This document shows, piece by piece, positions 15,772-23,519 of a DNA stretch of 36,241 nucleotides. The position numbers and the translations under genes are program-made. The stretch comes from an uncultured Chlamydiae bacterium (lineage in GTDB: Bacteria > Chlamydiota > Chlamydiia > Chlamydiales > 2-12-FULL-49-11). Location of the stretch: NCBI GenBank assembly GCA_937996705.1, contig CALKUQ010000031.1:1-36241 (forward strand), given 5' to 3'. Within the stretch, counting starts at the first letter, position 1; every line of letters starts with the position of its first letter. The notes under the pieces are model-generated. The model had not been told where the DNA came from. It saw only the letters and a list, made by a program, of their open reading frames with translations, and did no database searches.

Positions 15772-16117
15772 ATTTTTCTTGGGCCTCTCTTGTCATGGTA
15801 GCGTAGGGAATTGCTTCTAAACGCTTTTTTGGGATAGGTTCTGCAGAGATATCACAAATTCCGTAAGTTCCGTCTGCAATTTTTTCGAGGGCGTAATCGA
15901 TTTTCCTTATGATATCGATCCCTTTACCAGCAATTTCGATGCTAATGATTCGGTCAAAATCTTCGGTCCCTTCATCTGCTGGGTGTTGAGATGCCCCTCT
16001 GACTTCATCATGAACTTTCACATCTGACGAGGCAGACTCAAATGAGCCTAAATACTGCCTCTTTAAGTTGATTAACTGAGTTTTAAAACCTTCAATCTCT
16101 TCTTTAGTTAACGACAT
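15752..16117 (-). CDS. DksA/TraR-family protein with a degenerate zinc finger
   Basis: A 121-residue protein with the DksA layout: a helical coiled-coil N-terminal part (residues 1-80) containing the acidic HPADEGTEDFDR segment, then the C-terminal finger region YGICDISAEPIPKKRLEAIP followed by YATMTREAQEKFEKG. In classical DksA the finger holds four cysteines; here only the first (GIC) remains and the others are Ser, Thr and Ala, so zinc binding is unlikely. Cysteine-poor DksA forms are known to work without zinc. DksA-type proteins enter the RNA polymerase secondary channel and alter rRNA promoter activity. I start at the ATG at 16117, which follows the nrdR stop by one base and has GGAGAGGGG upstream; the longer frame from 16150 lies in nrdR. 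Second gene of nrdR-dksA-lspA. Confidence 0.85.
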   Translation of the reverse strand: MSLTKEEIEGFKTQLINLKRQYLGSFESASSDVKVHDEVRGASQHPADEGTEDFDRIISIEIAGKGIDIIRKIDYALEKIADGTYGICDISAEPIPKKRLEAIPYATMTREAQEKFEKGII

Positions 16118-16118
16118 T

Positions 16119-16571
16119 TTATATACCCCTCTCCTCTCCTGCAATTGCATGTATCAGTTCATCTTTATCCTTAAACCGTCTATAAACGCAAGCAAAACGT
16201 ATGTAGGCTATCGTATCTAATTGTTTTAACTTCTCCATCACAATATTTCCGATTGTCAATGTATCAATCTCTTTTGTTTGACGCTCCATAATTTCTTGCG
16301 TTACACTTGCTGCAATCGCAAGGACCTCTTCATGGCTGATGCGGGTATGTCTACATGCAGCGTCGAGGCCTCGAATCAATTTTTCAACTTGAAATTCTTG
16401 ATAAAGTCCATCCCGTTTTTTTACCTGAACTAAAAGATCGACAGTCTCAAAGGTGGTAAATCTGCGCAAGCACCCAAGACACTCCCTTCTTCTACGGATA
16501 GCGTTGGCTTCAGACGCATTCCTTGAATCGGTAACTTTGGTCTCTTCATGACCACAAAACGGACACTTCAT
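16119..16571 (-). CDS. nrdR: NrdR, repressor of ribonucleotide reductase genes
   Basis: NrdR senses ATP/dATP and represses nrd operons by binding NrdR boxes. The 150-residue protein has an N-terminal zinc ribbon with Cys3, Cys6 (MKCPFCG) and CLGC about 25 residues later, followed by RRFTTFE and an ATP-cone domain (about residues 45-135, starting VKKRDGLYQEF). All key features are intact. The ATG at 16571 has AAAGGTG at the right distance and gives the canonical MKCPFCG start; the GTG two codons earlier is less likely. tRNA-Ser ends 15 bases upstream on the same strand, so the tRNA may be part of the same primary transcript. No nrd genes are in this window. Confidence 0.95.
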   Translation of the reverse strand: MKCPFCGHEETKVTDSRNASEANAIRRRRECLGCLRRFTTFETVDLLVQVKKRDGLYQEFQVEKLIRGLDAACRHTRISHEEVLAIAASVTQEIMERQTKEIDTLTIGNIVMEKLKQLDTIAYIRFACVYRRFKDKDELIHAIAGEERGI

Positions 16572-16586
16572 AGGCACCTTTAATTA

Positions 16587-16674
16587 CGGAGAGGGTGGGA
16601 TTCGAACCCACGATACGTTATTAGCGTATACACGCTTTCCAAGCGTGCTCCATCAGCCCCTCGAACACCCCTCC
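16587..16674 (-). tRNA. tRNA-Ser (anticodon GGA)
   Basis: An 88-nt type II tRNA read on the minus strand. The acceptor arms GGAGGGG and CCTCTCC pair with one G-U. The anticodon arm CACGC-TTGGAAA-GCGTG holds GGA, reading UCC/UCU serine codons. A long variable arm and the T arm GTGGG-TTCGAAT-CCCAC follow, and the discriminator base is G, as usual for serine tRNAs. CCA is not encoded. Confidence 0.95.
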
Positions 16675-16787
16675 AAAAAAACCTTTCCCTGCAAAAAATA
16701 GGGGGGGGGAAAGTGCCAAAAATGTAACAGAAAAATCTTTTTTAGGCAAGATTTGCTTTAATAGGATGCTTATATTACAATTGTTTT

Positions 16788-17684
16788 ATGAAAATAATTT
16801 TTGCTCTCCTTTTTTGTCTGATCGGCTGCCAAAGCCCTCGTGAAGCCGTTTCCAGCAAGCCTTTAATTTTAGTAAGCGTTGAGCCTTATGTGTCTATGGT
16901 TGAAACAATTGCAGGAGACGCTGTAGTGGCAAAATGCGTCCTGCCAGCCTATGTAGACCCTCATAACTGGGAACCGAAACAGCGCGATTTAACCGGGTAT
17001 GACACCGCTAAAGTTTGGTTTACTATTGGAGAGGGATTTGAGTCCCCTTTACTTAAAAAAATTAGGTCTGTTAATTCAAAAATCAAAGCGGTCCCTCTCT
17101 TTCAAAATTTTGAGCCAATTTCAGCCTCTTGCGGGCACAATCACGATCACAGCCACAACCACGATCACAGTCACTGCAGCTTTGACACCCATTTTTGGCT
17201 AGATCCCCTCCTCGACATCAAGCAGGCACGGGTGATTTGCGACACTTTATCCAAATTAATTCCGGAAAAAGCTCCTATTTTTGAACAAAATTTCTCCTTA
17301 TTAAAAGAAAAATTGACGCGTATGGATGAAACTTTTCAATCCTCCCTAAAACCTTTTAAAAATAAAATTTTGGTCACTTCTCATGGAGCCTACACCTATT
17401 TTTGCAAAAGGTACAACTTGAGACAGCTAGTGATTGAACCGAATGAAGGGAAAGAGCCCAGACCCAAAGACTTAACCCTCCTCATCTCCACTTTAAATAA
17501 AGAGCATGCCGACATTCTTGGGATTTACACACAACCTCAGCACTCAAATAAGGCGGCTAAAATTTTAGCCGAGGCTTTAGCCGTCCCCATGTACTCGGTT
17601 GATCCTTACAAAATCAATTATTTAGAAACCATGGTTCTTTTGGAGACCTACCTTACCTCACCTCATGCAAACGCCCATCATTGA
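16788..17684 (+). CDS. znuA: Zinc/manganese ABC transporter substrate-binding lipoprotein
   Basis: A 298-residue cluster A-1 metal-binding protein. The signal peptide MKIIFALLFCLIGC ends in a lipobox with the lipidated Cys14. Metal ligands can be placed at His60 (DPHNWEP) and His135 (THFWLDP), with a third His (TSHGAY) near 200 and a late acidic residue (YSVDPY) near 280. Between the first two lies a His-rich loop (residues 116-129, CGHNHDHSHNHDHSHC region), the hallmark of zinc-specific ZnuA proteins. It delivers metal to the ZnuB/ZnuC permease encoded next. The end overlaps znuC by 20 bases. No good ribosome binding site precedes the ATG, and the upstream region holds a G9 tract at 16701-16709. 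Specificity for Zn is inferred from the His loop; Mn or Fe is possible, as for chlamydial YtgA-like proteins. Confidence 0.92.
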   Translation: MKIIFALLFCLIGCQSPREAVSSKPLILVSVEPYVSMVETIAGDAVVAKCVLPAYVDPHNWEPKQRDLTGYDTAKVWFTIGEGFESPLLKKIRSVNSKIKAVPLFQNFEPISASCGHNHDHSHNHDHSHCSFDTHFWLDPLLDIKQARVICDTLSKLIPEKAPIFEQNFSLLKEKLTRMDETFQSSLKPFKNKILVTSHGAYTYFCKRYNLRQLVIEPNEGKEPRPKDLTLLISTLNKEHADILGIYTQPQHSNKAAKILAEALAVPMYSVDPYKINYLETMVLLETYLTSPHANAHH

Positions 17685-18378
17685 AATAAAAAACGTCTCG
17701 TTTCAGTATCGAGATTCGCTTGTTCTCAAAGATATTTCCCTCTCCTTTAACAAAGGGGGCTTCTACATTATTTTAGGACCTAATGGGGGCGGAAAAACAA
17801 CCTTGTTTAAATTGATTATGGGGCTGATTCAACCCAAAACAGGATCGATTTTAATCAAGGAGAGCTCTGAGGGAAAAACCTCTTGCTCGATCGGCTATGT
17901 CCCCCAAAATCTGATTTTTGACCCCCTGTTTCCGATGACTGTCCTCGAGTGTGTTTTAATGGGAGAACTCTCTAAGCTCTCTTGGTACGGGAAGTATCCC
18001 AAAGAGGTAAAAGAGAGGGCATACACTCTTCTTGAATCTTTTGGAATTTTAGCTCTAAAAAATCGGACAATTGGCTCTCTCTCGGGGGGCCAAAGACAGA
18101 GAACTCTACTTGCACGGGCTCTCTTATGCGACCCTGATATTTTATTGCTCGATGAGCCTACAAGTGGTCTTGACCTAGAAGCATCAACCTTTATTCAAAA
18201 CAAGCTGCAAGAACTTCGAGGAAAAAAAACCATTCTTATGATCACCCACTCCCTCTCTGAAATGAACCAATCGATTGACGCAGCTATTTGCATCTCAGGC
18301 TCAGCCACCCTGATCCCAAAAAATCAGATGTGCGCCCACTATGCGATGGGAGTCTATCACCCAGGAATCGAACTATGA
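17665..18378 (+). CDS. znuC: Zinc-type ABC transporter ATP-binding protein
   Basis: A 237-residue ATPase that drives metal import. The Walker A motif GPNGGGKTT is at 38-46, the Q-loop at YVPQ (78-81), the ABC signature LSGGQ at 139-143, Walker B with its glutamate at ILLLDEP (159-165), and the switch His at MITHSLSEMN about 192. All are intact. It overlaps znuA by 20 bases and znuB by 4 (ATGA), so the three genes are translationally coupled. The order of substrate-binding protein, ATPase and permease next to the ribosomal L21/L27/Obg block is as I remember it from Chlamydia. Confidence 0.94.
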   Translation: MQTPIIEIKNVSFQYRDSLVLKDISLSFNKGGFYIILGPNGGGKTTLFKLIMGLIQPKTGSILIKESSEGKTSCSIGYVPQNLIFDPLFPMTVLECVLMGELSKLSWYGKYPKEVKERAYTLLESFGILALKNRTIGSLSGGQRQRTLLARALLCDPDILLLDEPTSGLDLEASTFIQNKLQELRGKKTILMITHSLSEMNQSIDAAICISGSATLIPKNQMCAHYAMGVYHPGIEL

Positions 18379-19211
18379 TTGAATTTTGGAACGCCCTCTT
18401 AATTAATCCATTTTTATTGACAGCCCTTCTTGCCGGCCTAGCAGCAGCTTTTGCAAGCGGAATCGTTGGTCCGTATGTAGTCTCCAAGCGAATCGTGTTT
18501 ATCAGCGGAAGCATCTCGCACGCAGTCTTAGGAGGGATTGGCCTCTTTGTCTTTTTAAATTACTGGACCGGAATTCTCTTTTTAACACCGTTACTTGGCT
18601 CTCTAGTCTCTGCTCTATTTTTTGCATTTATTATAGGGGCCTCGCATCTCTATTATAAGGAGCGCGAAGACACAGTAATTGCGGCAATTTGGTCGTTTGG
18701 GATGGCAATTGGGGTGATCTTTATCGCAGTTGTCCCTAATACAAATACCCAACTGATGGATTTTTTATTTGGAAATCTTTTATGGGCAAGTCTCGATGAC
18801 ATCAAAATGTTGCTTGGACTTGACGCCTTTGTTCTAATCCTTTGCCTCATTTTTCATAAAAGATTTTTAGCAATATCGTTTGACGAGACCCAAGCATCTC
18901 TTCAAAAACAACCTGTAACGTTTATCTATTTCACCCTTTTAACCCTGATGGCATTTACTGTAGTGCTAATGATTCAAACTATTGGAGCTATACTGGTTAT
19001 AGCAATGCTTTGCCTGCCAGCTGCTATTGCAAATCTGTTTACGCGAAGACTTTCAAAAATGATTTGTCTCTCTGTTTGCCTTTCCCTCCTTTTTACATTC
19101 ATAGGAATTTATTTATCTTACACCTTTAATTGGCCTCCTGGAGCAACAATTGCACTCACAACCTCTCTTATTTACTTTTTATCTTTACCTCTAAAGAATC
19201 GTTCTATATAA
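18375..19211 (+). CDS. znuB: Zinc-type ABC transporter permease
   Basis: A 278-residue inner-membrane permease of the ABC-3 family with 8-9 hydrophobic segments. The conserved N-terminal ASGIVGPYVVSKRIVFISGS and ISHAVLGGIG, and the QTIGAILVIAMLCLPAAIA coupling/transmembrane segment near residue 205, are typical. I begin at the ATG at 18375, which overlaps the znuC stop as ATGA. A longer frame from 18288 lies inside znuC and adds 29 soluble residues that do not suit the family. The last codons contain the predicted promoter of rplU. Confidence 0.92.
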   Translation: MIEFWNALLINPFLLTALLAGLAAAFASGIVGPYVVSKRIVFISGSISHAVLGGIGLFVFLNYWTGILFLTPLLGSLVSALFFAFIIGASHLYYKEREDTVIAAIWSFGMAIGVIFIAVVPNTNTQLMDFLFGNLLWASLDDIKMLLGLDAFVLILCLIFHKRFLAISFDETQASLQKQPVTFIYFTLLTLMAFTVVLMIQTIGAILVIAMLCLPAAIANLFTRRLSKMICLSVCLSLLFTFIGIYLSYTFNWPPGATIALTTSLIYFLSLPLKNRSI

Positions 19212-19212
19212 T
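19184..19212 (+). promoter_or_regulatory. Promoter of rplU-rpmA-obg
   Basis: TTTACC (19184-19189) and a perfect TATAAT (19207-19212) are separated by 17 bases. The site straddles the end of znuB and lies 32 bases before the rplU ATG, giving the ribosomal genes their own promoter. Confidence 0.55.
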
Positions 19213-19243
19213 GGGTGGCCATTAAAGAATGGGGTTTACCGCT

Positions 19244-19561
19244 ATGTATGCAATCATCAAAACAGGAAATAAGCAGTATCGCGTTAAGGAAGGTGATGTA
19301 ATTGACATCCAAAAACTTCCAGGTGAAAACGCATCTGTTGTTACATTTGAAGAAGTTCTTTTACTCTCTACAGAAACTGAGATTCAGGTTGGGCAGCCAG
19401 TCTTGAAAGGAATTACTGTAACAGGGGAAATCGTAGAACAGTTCCGCGACAAAAAATTACTTGTCTTCAAGTACAAAGAGAGAAAAAATTGCCGTAGAAG
19501 CAAAGGACATCGCCAAAGCTTGTCTCGAGTTAAAATTACGGGTATACAAGGAGCGAAATAA
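19244..19561 (+). CDS. rplU: 50S ribosomal protein L21
   Basis: A 105-residue protein that binds 23S rRNA and L20 in the large subunit. It starts MYAIIKTGNKQYRVKEGD and ends with the basic YKERKNCRRSKGHRQSLSRV segment of L21 (the usual form being KRRKNYRRKxGHRQ). I start at the ATG at 19244 rather than the in-frame ATG at 19229 because the family begins MYAIIKTG. The stop TAA shares a base with the rpmA ATG, so translation is coupled. Confidence 0.95.
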   Translation: MYAIIKTGNKQYRVKEGDVIDIQKLPGENASVVTFEEVLLLSTETEIQVGQPVLKGITVTGEIVEQFRDKKLLVFKYKERKNCRRSKGHRQSLSRVKITGIQGAK

Positions 19562-19803
19562 TGGCACATAAGAAAGGTCAAGGTTCGTCAAGAAACGGAA
19601 GAGACTCGAGATCACAAAGACTCGGATTGAAAAAATCTGGTGGTCAAGCTGTAATTGCAGGAAACATCATCATTCGCCAAAGAGGGACTCAGTATCATCC
19701 AGGTCTTGGCGTAGGCATGGGGTCTGACAGAACATTGTTTGCTCTACGAGATGGAAAAGTATTATTTACTGAAGGGAAGAGACGCGTTGTTTCTGTGATC
19801 TAA
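19561..19803 (+). CDS. rpmA: 50S ribosomal protein L27
   Basis: An 80-residue protein near the peptidyl transferase centre. It begins directly with MAHKKGQGSSRNGRDSRSQR, with no N-terminal extension of the type cleaved in Firmicutes, and has the conserved GNIIIRQRGTQYHPGLGVG segment and the GSDRTLFAL strand. Start and stop overlap or abut its neighbours rplU and obg. Confidence 0.96.
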   Translation: MAHKKGQGSSRNGRDSRSQRLGLKKSGGQAVIAGNIIIRQRGTQYHPGLGVGMGSDRTLFALRDGKVLFTEGKRRVVSVI

Positions 19804-20964
19804 ATGCTAGTACAAGATGAATTTATCGAAGAGTATTACGAAGAAGAGGAAGACGAGATTTCTCCAAAAAAGAAAAGCTCCGCTAATCGCAACTCTTACT
19901 TAGATAAAATTATTTTGACACTTACTGCAGGGAGAGGCGGAAATGGAAAGATTTCGTGGATCAGAACCAGATTTCTAGCCAAGGGCGGCCCTGCAGGTGG
20001 TGATGGAGGCAAAGGTGGCTCTATCACGATTCAGGTCTCCAAAGACCTTTTATCTCTTGATCATTTTCGCAATACTAGAATCGTCAAAGCTCCGAATGGA
20101 GCTGATGGTGGCACTTGTCATTGCCAAGGGAAAAAAGGGGCTGATATTGTAATTAAAGTTCCCTGTGGAACTCTTGTTAAAAATGTCGAAACTGGCGAAA
20201 TTCTGAAAGACCTTGTTACCGATGGAGAGCTTTTTCTAATATGCGCTGGAGGAAAGGGAGGATTTGGGAATGACCACTTCAAGACCCCTACCAATAGAAC
20301 TCCTAGAAAAGCGACACCTGGTTATCCTGGCGATTCTCTACAAGTAGAATTTGAATTAAAATTGATTGCCGATGTTGGATTTGTCGGACTCCCCAATGCA
20401 GGGAAGTCTACCCTTTTAACGGCGCTAACAGCAACGCAGGTCAAAATTGGCGACTATCCGTTTACAACGCTAAAACCGAATTTGAGCTATATCGAATTTG
20501 ACGATTACTCCCGAATTTACCTAGCTGACATCCCCGGAATCATTAAGGATGCTCATGTAGGCAGAGGCCTTGGCCTAGAGTTTCTAAAACATATTGAAAG
20601 AACGAAAGTGCTTATTTTTGTCATTGATCTTGCCAAAGAGCACGAAAGTGATCCTCTGCACGATTTCACCCTTCTAAGAAATGAACTGGAACTACACAAT
20701 CCTGAGCTACTAGAAAAACCTTTTCTTGTAGCGCTTAACAAGGCTGATCTCCCAGAATCAGAGGAACACTTAAAGCAATTTATTGAAAATTATCCCTTTG
20801 ATAAAGCGACCCTCTTCCCTATCTCAGCCAAAGAGAAGCAAAATCTAGACCCCTTCATTAAGGCGATGAGAAATCTTGCAGCAGCGCCTAAGCCACAAAG
20901 CGCTACCATCACATTCGACTATCTTAAGTCCCTGCAAAAAAGTGATTTAGAGCCTGTTTCCTAG
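19804..20964 (+). CDS. obg: GTPase Obg/CgtA with acidic N-terminal extension
   Basis: An essential GTPase of 50S assembly. After residue 32 the Obg fold begins (LDKIILTLTAGRGGNG) with the glycine-rich segment GGPAGGDGGKGG. The G domain shows G1 GLPNAGKST (195-203), G2 YPFTTLKPN, G3 DIPG (242-245) and G4 NKAD (312-315), and SAK as G5. The C-terminal OCT domain of some Obg proteins is absent. Unusual is an N-terminal extension of about 30 residues, MLVQDEFIEEYYEEEEDEIS followed by a lysine/serine stretch, before the normal start of the family. No internal ATG offers an alternative start, and the ATG follows the rpmA stop without a gap, with no clear ribosome binding site. The extension may be genuine or translation may start at a non-ATG codon near residue 30. 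Confidence 0.93.
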   Translation: MLVQDEFIEEYYEEEEDEISPKKKSSANRNSYLDKIILTLTAGRGGNGKISWIRTRFLAKGGPAGGDGGKGGSITIQVSKDLLSLDHFRNTRIVKAPNGADGGTCHCQGKKGADIVIKVPCGTLVKNVETGEILKDLVTDGELFLICAGGKGGFGNDHFKTPTNRTPRKATPGYPGDSLQVEFELKLIADVGFVGLPNAGKSTLLTALTATQVKIGDYPFTTLKPNLSYIEFDDYSRIYLADIPGIIKDAHVGRGLGLEFLKHIERTKVLIFVIDLAKEHESDPLHDFTLLRNELELHNPELLEKPFLVALNKADLPESEEHLKQFIENYPFDKATLFPISAKEKQNLDPFIKAMRNLAAAPKPQSATITFDYLKSLQKSDLEPVS

Positions 20965-20976
20965 ATCTAATTTCCT

Positions 20977-22317
20977 TTAAACCCACCCCCTTCGCCTTTT
21001 TTTTATCGAATCTTCGACGCGGCCGGATCCATCAGCTTCTAGCGAGCCTGTTAAGAGGTGAGAAAGTTTTAACTTTTTTAATTGTTTAGCCTCGTTTTCT
21101 GAAATAGCAACCCCTCCTTCGATAAGCAATTCAATTGCTCTAAAATTTTCCTGGAATATTGCCAATTCTAATGGAGTCTCCCATTTTGAGTTTTTACCTT
21201 CCAAGGGGACTCTTGCACGAAGGAGAAGCTCTAGGATTTGTAGGCGGTTTTTCTCTATAGCAATATGGACTGCTGTGTTGAATCTACGATCCACTCTTTT
21301 AAGGTCTGCGTCTCTTCCAACATACGTTGCCACTCTATCTATCTGGTTTTTTAAAATCGCCTCATGCAAAGGGAATTGATCTTTGCACTTAAGTGGCCCC
21401 CAATCTAGATGAGAGGGAATTAAGTGGGCGGCTTTGAGCCAATCATGCAAAGCCCGATTTCCATAAAAAATGTGGGGCAACTCAACTTCAGAAAAGCATT
21501 TCCTCTCCTTTAGGCCGGAAAAATGGACAACTACTTTAGAATCAAGCCCCCCCTTAGGCTTAGAACTATCATCTAGCCTAGTAATTCCTTCACACACTAA
21601 ATCCAATTTGAATGTTCTTTCATCTGATCTCTGTAGAATAAAATGATCTACAGAACTGTCCTCTCTAAATTTTCTAGCTAAAAAATCAACTTTTGACTGA
21701 AGAAGCAATTGAACCATACGTTGATAGACATTAACTTTATTGAGTTTTTCTCTTGGCTTTAAAAAGAAAAATCCATCAAAGAGAAATACCCCACCCCTGG
21801 GACGGAGCAAATCAAAAACCGCTTTCACAGTTTCTACTGGATTTACTAGGTGTCGAATTGCCCATCTTGAAACTACAAGATCTAGATGAATCCCCTCTAA
21901 TCCGTTTCGGATAAGTTCCGTCGTTATATCCTCTACTTTTAATGCTCCGATTCTATAAAGGATACATCTCTCTTTCTCTACAACTTGAACTCCTTCGTAG
22001 GGCTCCCCTCTTACTCCGATAACGTGTACTCTCTTGGTGATAGGGAACGCCTCATTTCGATTAATAAATTTCACAAGCGCTTTGCACCATTGAAAATCGC
22101 CCGCTCCGATATCTAAAACATAAATATCTCTTTGTTCGAGCGGGGCTCCTTTAGCAAGTGCTTGAATCAATATATGCTCATCAATTCCACAGATTAAATA
22201 CTTTTCCCGACCATTGTAAAGTGTCCAACCACTTATGGGCTCAGATTTTGCCAATTTCTCATAAGTCTTATCTATACACTCCTTTAAACAATCGCGCATG
22301 CGTGGGGCAACAGCCAT
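20977..22317 (-). CDS. SAM-dependent methyltransferase fused to ankyrin repeats
   Basis: A 446-residue protein in two parts. Residues 60-190 form a class I methyltransferase: motif I VLDIGAGDFQWCKAL (67-81), a motif IV-like segment LDLVVSRWAIRHLVNPVE (145-162) and LLRPRGGVFLFDGF after it, as in UbiE/type 11 enzymes. Residues 313-410 contain three ankyrin-type units (DQFPLHEAILKNQIDRV, RFNTAVHIAIEKNRLQILEL, WETPLELAIFQENFRAIELL). The tail is basic (KKRRRG). The substrate is unknown. Joining a methyltransferase to ankyrin repeats suggests it modifies a protein caught by the repeats, possibly in the host; this is inference. AAGGA lies before the ATG at 22317. It is divergent from the glycosidase-like gene across an inverted repeat. 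Confidence 0.85.
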   Translation of the reverse strand: MAVAPRMRDCLKECIDKTYEKLAKSEPISGWTLYNGREKYLICGIDEHILIQALAKGAPLEQRDIYVLDIGAGDFQWCKALVKFINRNEAFPITKRVHVIGVRGEPYEGVQVVEKERCILYRIGALKVEDITTELIRNGLEGIHLDLVVSRWAIRHLVNPVETVKAVFDLLRPRGGVFLFDGFFFLKPREKLNKVNVYQRMVQLLLQSKVDFLARKFREDSSVDHFILQRSDERTFKLDLVCEGITRLDDSSKPKGGLDSKVVVHFSGLKERKCFSEVELPHIFYGNRALHDWLKAAHLIPSHLDWGPLKCKDQFPLHEAILKNQIDRVATYVGRDADLKRVDRRFNTAVHIAIEKNRLQILELLLRARVPLEGKNSKWETPLELAIFQENFRAIELLIEGGVAISENEAKQLKKLKLSHLLTGSLEADGSGRVEDSIKKRRRGWV

Positions 22318-22324
22318 AACAATA

Positions 22325-22376
22325 AATTCCTTAATATATGGTTTTAAAATAAATTATAAATTATATGTAAGGAATT
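22325..22376. promoter_or_regulatory. Inverted repeat between divergent genes
   Basis: AATTCCTTA (22325-22333) and TAAGGAATT (22368-22376) form a perfect dyad 34 bases apart, with partial pairing continuing inwards (TATAT/ATAT). The left copy is also the ribosome binding site of the methyltransferase gene in minus-strand sense. The dyad may be an operator shared by the divergent genes. TATAAT boxes for the minus strand occur here at 22379-22374 and 22358-22353. Confidence 0.35.
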
Positions 22377-22397
22377 ATAGCAGAATCCTAGGTGTTT

Positions 22398-23477
22398 ATG
22401 AAAATATTTTTTTTGATTTTTTTATTTACACAGATCTATATAAAATCTGATCCCCACCCGTTAATCGATCTTGATACCTATATTTCCGATTTTATCTTAG
22501 AGGAAAAGCAAATTATTATCCCTGAATATCCTGACGCATTTAATCCCTCCATCGTTCGGTGGTATGATGGCAGACTGCTACTCTCGTTTAGAACAAGAGA
22601 TCCAGAAACCAAAGTTGCCAATTTACTAGGCTTTGTTTGGCTCGATGAAGAATTTGAGCCTATTAGTAAACCCAGCCTATTGCGCATTTATTCTGACTTC
22701 TCCCTTAAAGTTTCTAAAATGCAAGGGGCTAGAATATTAAAAACTGGAAGCACCTATTCGATTGTATATAATAATATCCTAAACACTCCTGATCAAGAGA
22801 CAAGAAGAATGGTTGTCGCAACGCTCAATTATGATAAAAACTCCGATACTTTTTCTATCACCAAACCTAAATATATTCTCTCCTTCGATGTAGATAAAAA
22901 ACAATGGCGAGAAAAAAATTGGATCCCTTTTTATTACAAGCAGCACCTCTATCTCGCCTATTCTCTAAATCCCCATCACATTTTTCAATTGCATAGAAAT
23001 GAAAATACTTGTCAAAACATTAGCATTACTAATAAACACATAGAGTGGCCCTGGGGAGATCTACATGGAGGGACCCCCTCTATTTTAGACAATGGACAAT
23101 TCCTTGGGTTTTTTCACTCTGACAAAGATTTAAAAACCGTACAGTCAAACGGGGAAAAAATTACCCATTATTTTATTGGCGCTTATTGTTTTAAACCAAC
23201 CCCCCCGTTTACTATCACAGCGATAAGCGCACTTCCAATTGTAGGAAAAACTTTTTACGAATCAGATGATTTTCCCACGTGGAAACCTTTAAAAGTGGTT
23301 TATCCCACCGGATTTGTTTTAGATAAATTTCGAGTCTCTTTAGTTTATGGTAGACAAGATCACCAGTGCTGGGTTGTTATTATGGACAAAGAAAAACTTC
23401 TCAAAAGCTTACAGGCACCAGAAGACGCCAATTGCCACCAAGTCTGTCCTCAAAAAAAAAGTCCGCTCCGGGAGTGA
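22398..23477 (+). CDS. Secreted GH130-like beta-propeller protein (glycosidase/phosphorylase-related)
   Basis: A 359-residue protein with an N-terminal signal peptide (MKIFFLIFLFTQIYIKSD). The mature part has features of five-bladed propeller enzymes of the GH130/GH43-like group: FNPSIVRWYDGRLLLSFRTR near residue 50, a KNWIPFYYKQHLYLAYSLNP segment near 180, GGTPSILDNGQFLGFFHS near 220 and YGRQDHQCWVVIMDKEKLL at the end. In GH130 these positions hold the sugar- and phosphate-binding and catalytic residues, but I cannot confirm the catalytic set. It might cleave or phosphorolyse a mannoside or related glycan in the periplasm or host vacuole. I choose the ATG at 22398, two codons after the GTG at 22392; a short AGGTG precedes it. 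A stretch of A9 lies close to the 3' end. Confidence 0.75.
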   Translation: MKIFFLIFLFTQIYIKSDPHPLIDLDTYISDFILEEKQIIIPEYPDAFNPSIVRWYDGRLLLSFRTRDPETKVANLLGFVWLDEEFEPISKPSLLRIYSDFSLKVSKMQGARILKTGSTYSIVYNNILNTPDQETRRMVVATLNYDKNSDTFSITKPKYILSFDVDKKQWREKNWIPFYYKQHLYLAYSLNPHHIFQLHRNENTCQNISITNKHIEWPWGDLHGGTPSILDNGQFLGFFHSDKDLKTVQSNGEKITHYFIGAYCFKPTPPFTITAISALPIVGKTFYESDDFPTWKPLKVVYPTGFVLDKFRVSLVYGRQDHQCWVVIMDKEKLLKSLQAPEDANCHQVCPQKKSPLRE

Positions 23478-23519
23478 CAAAAATGTTTAAAGTCGTCCGA
23501 TAAGAAGTTAAAAGGTTTG

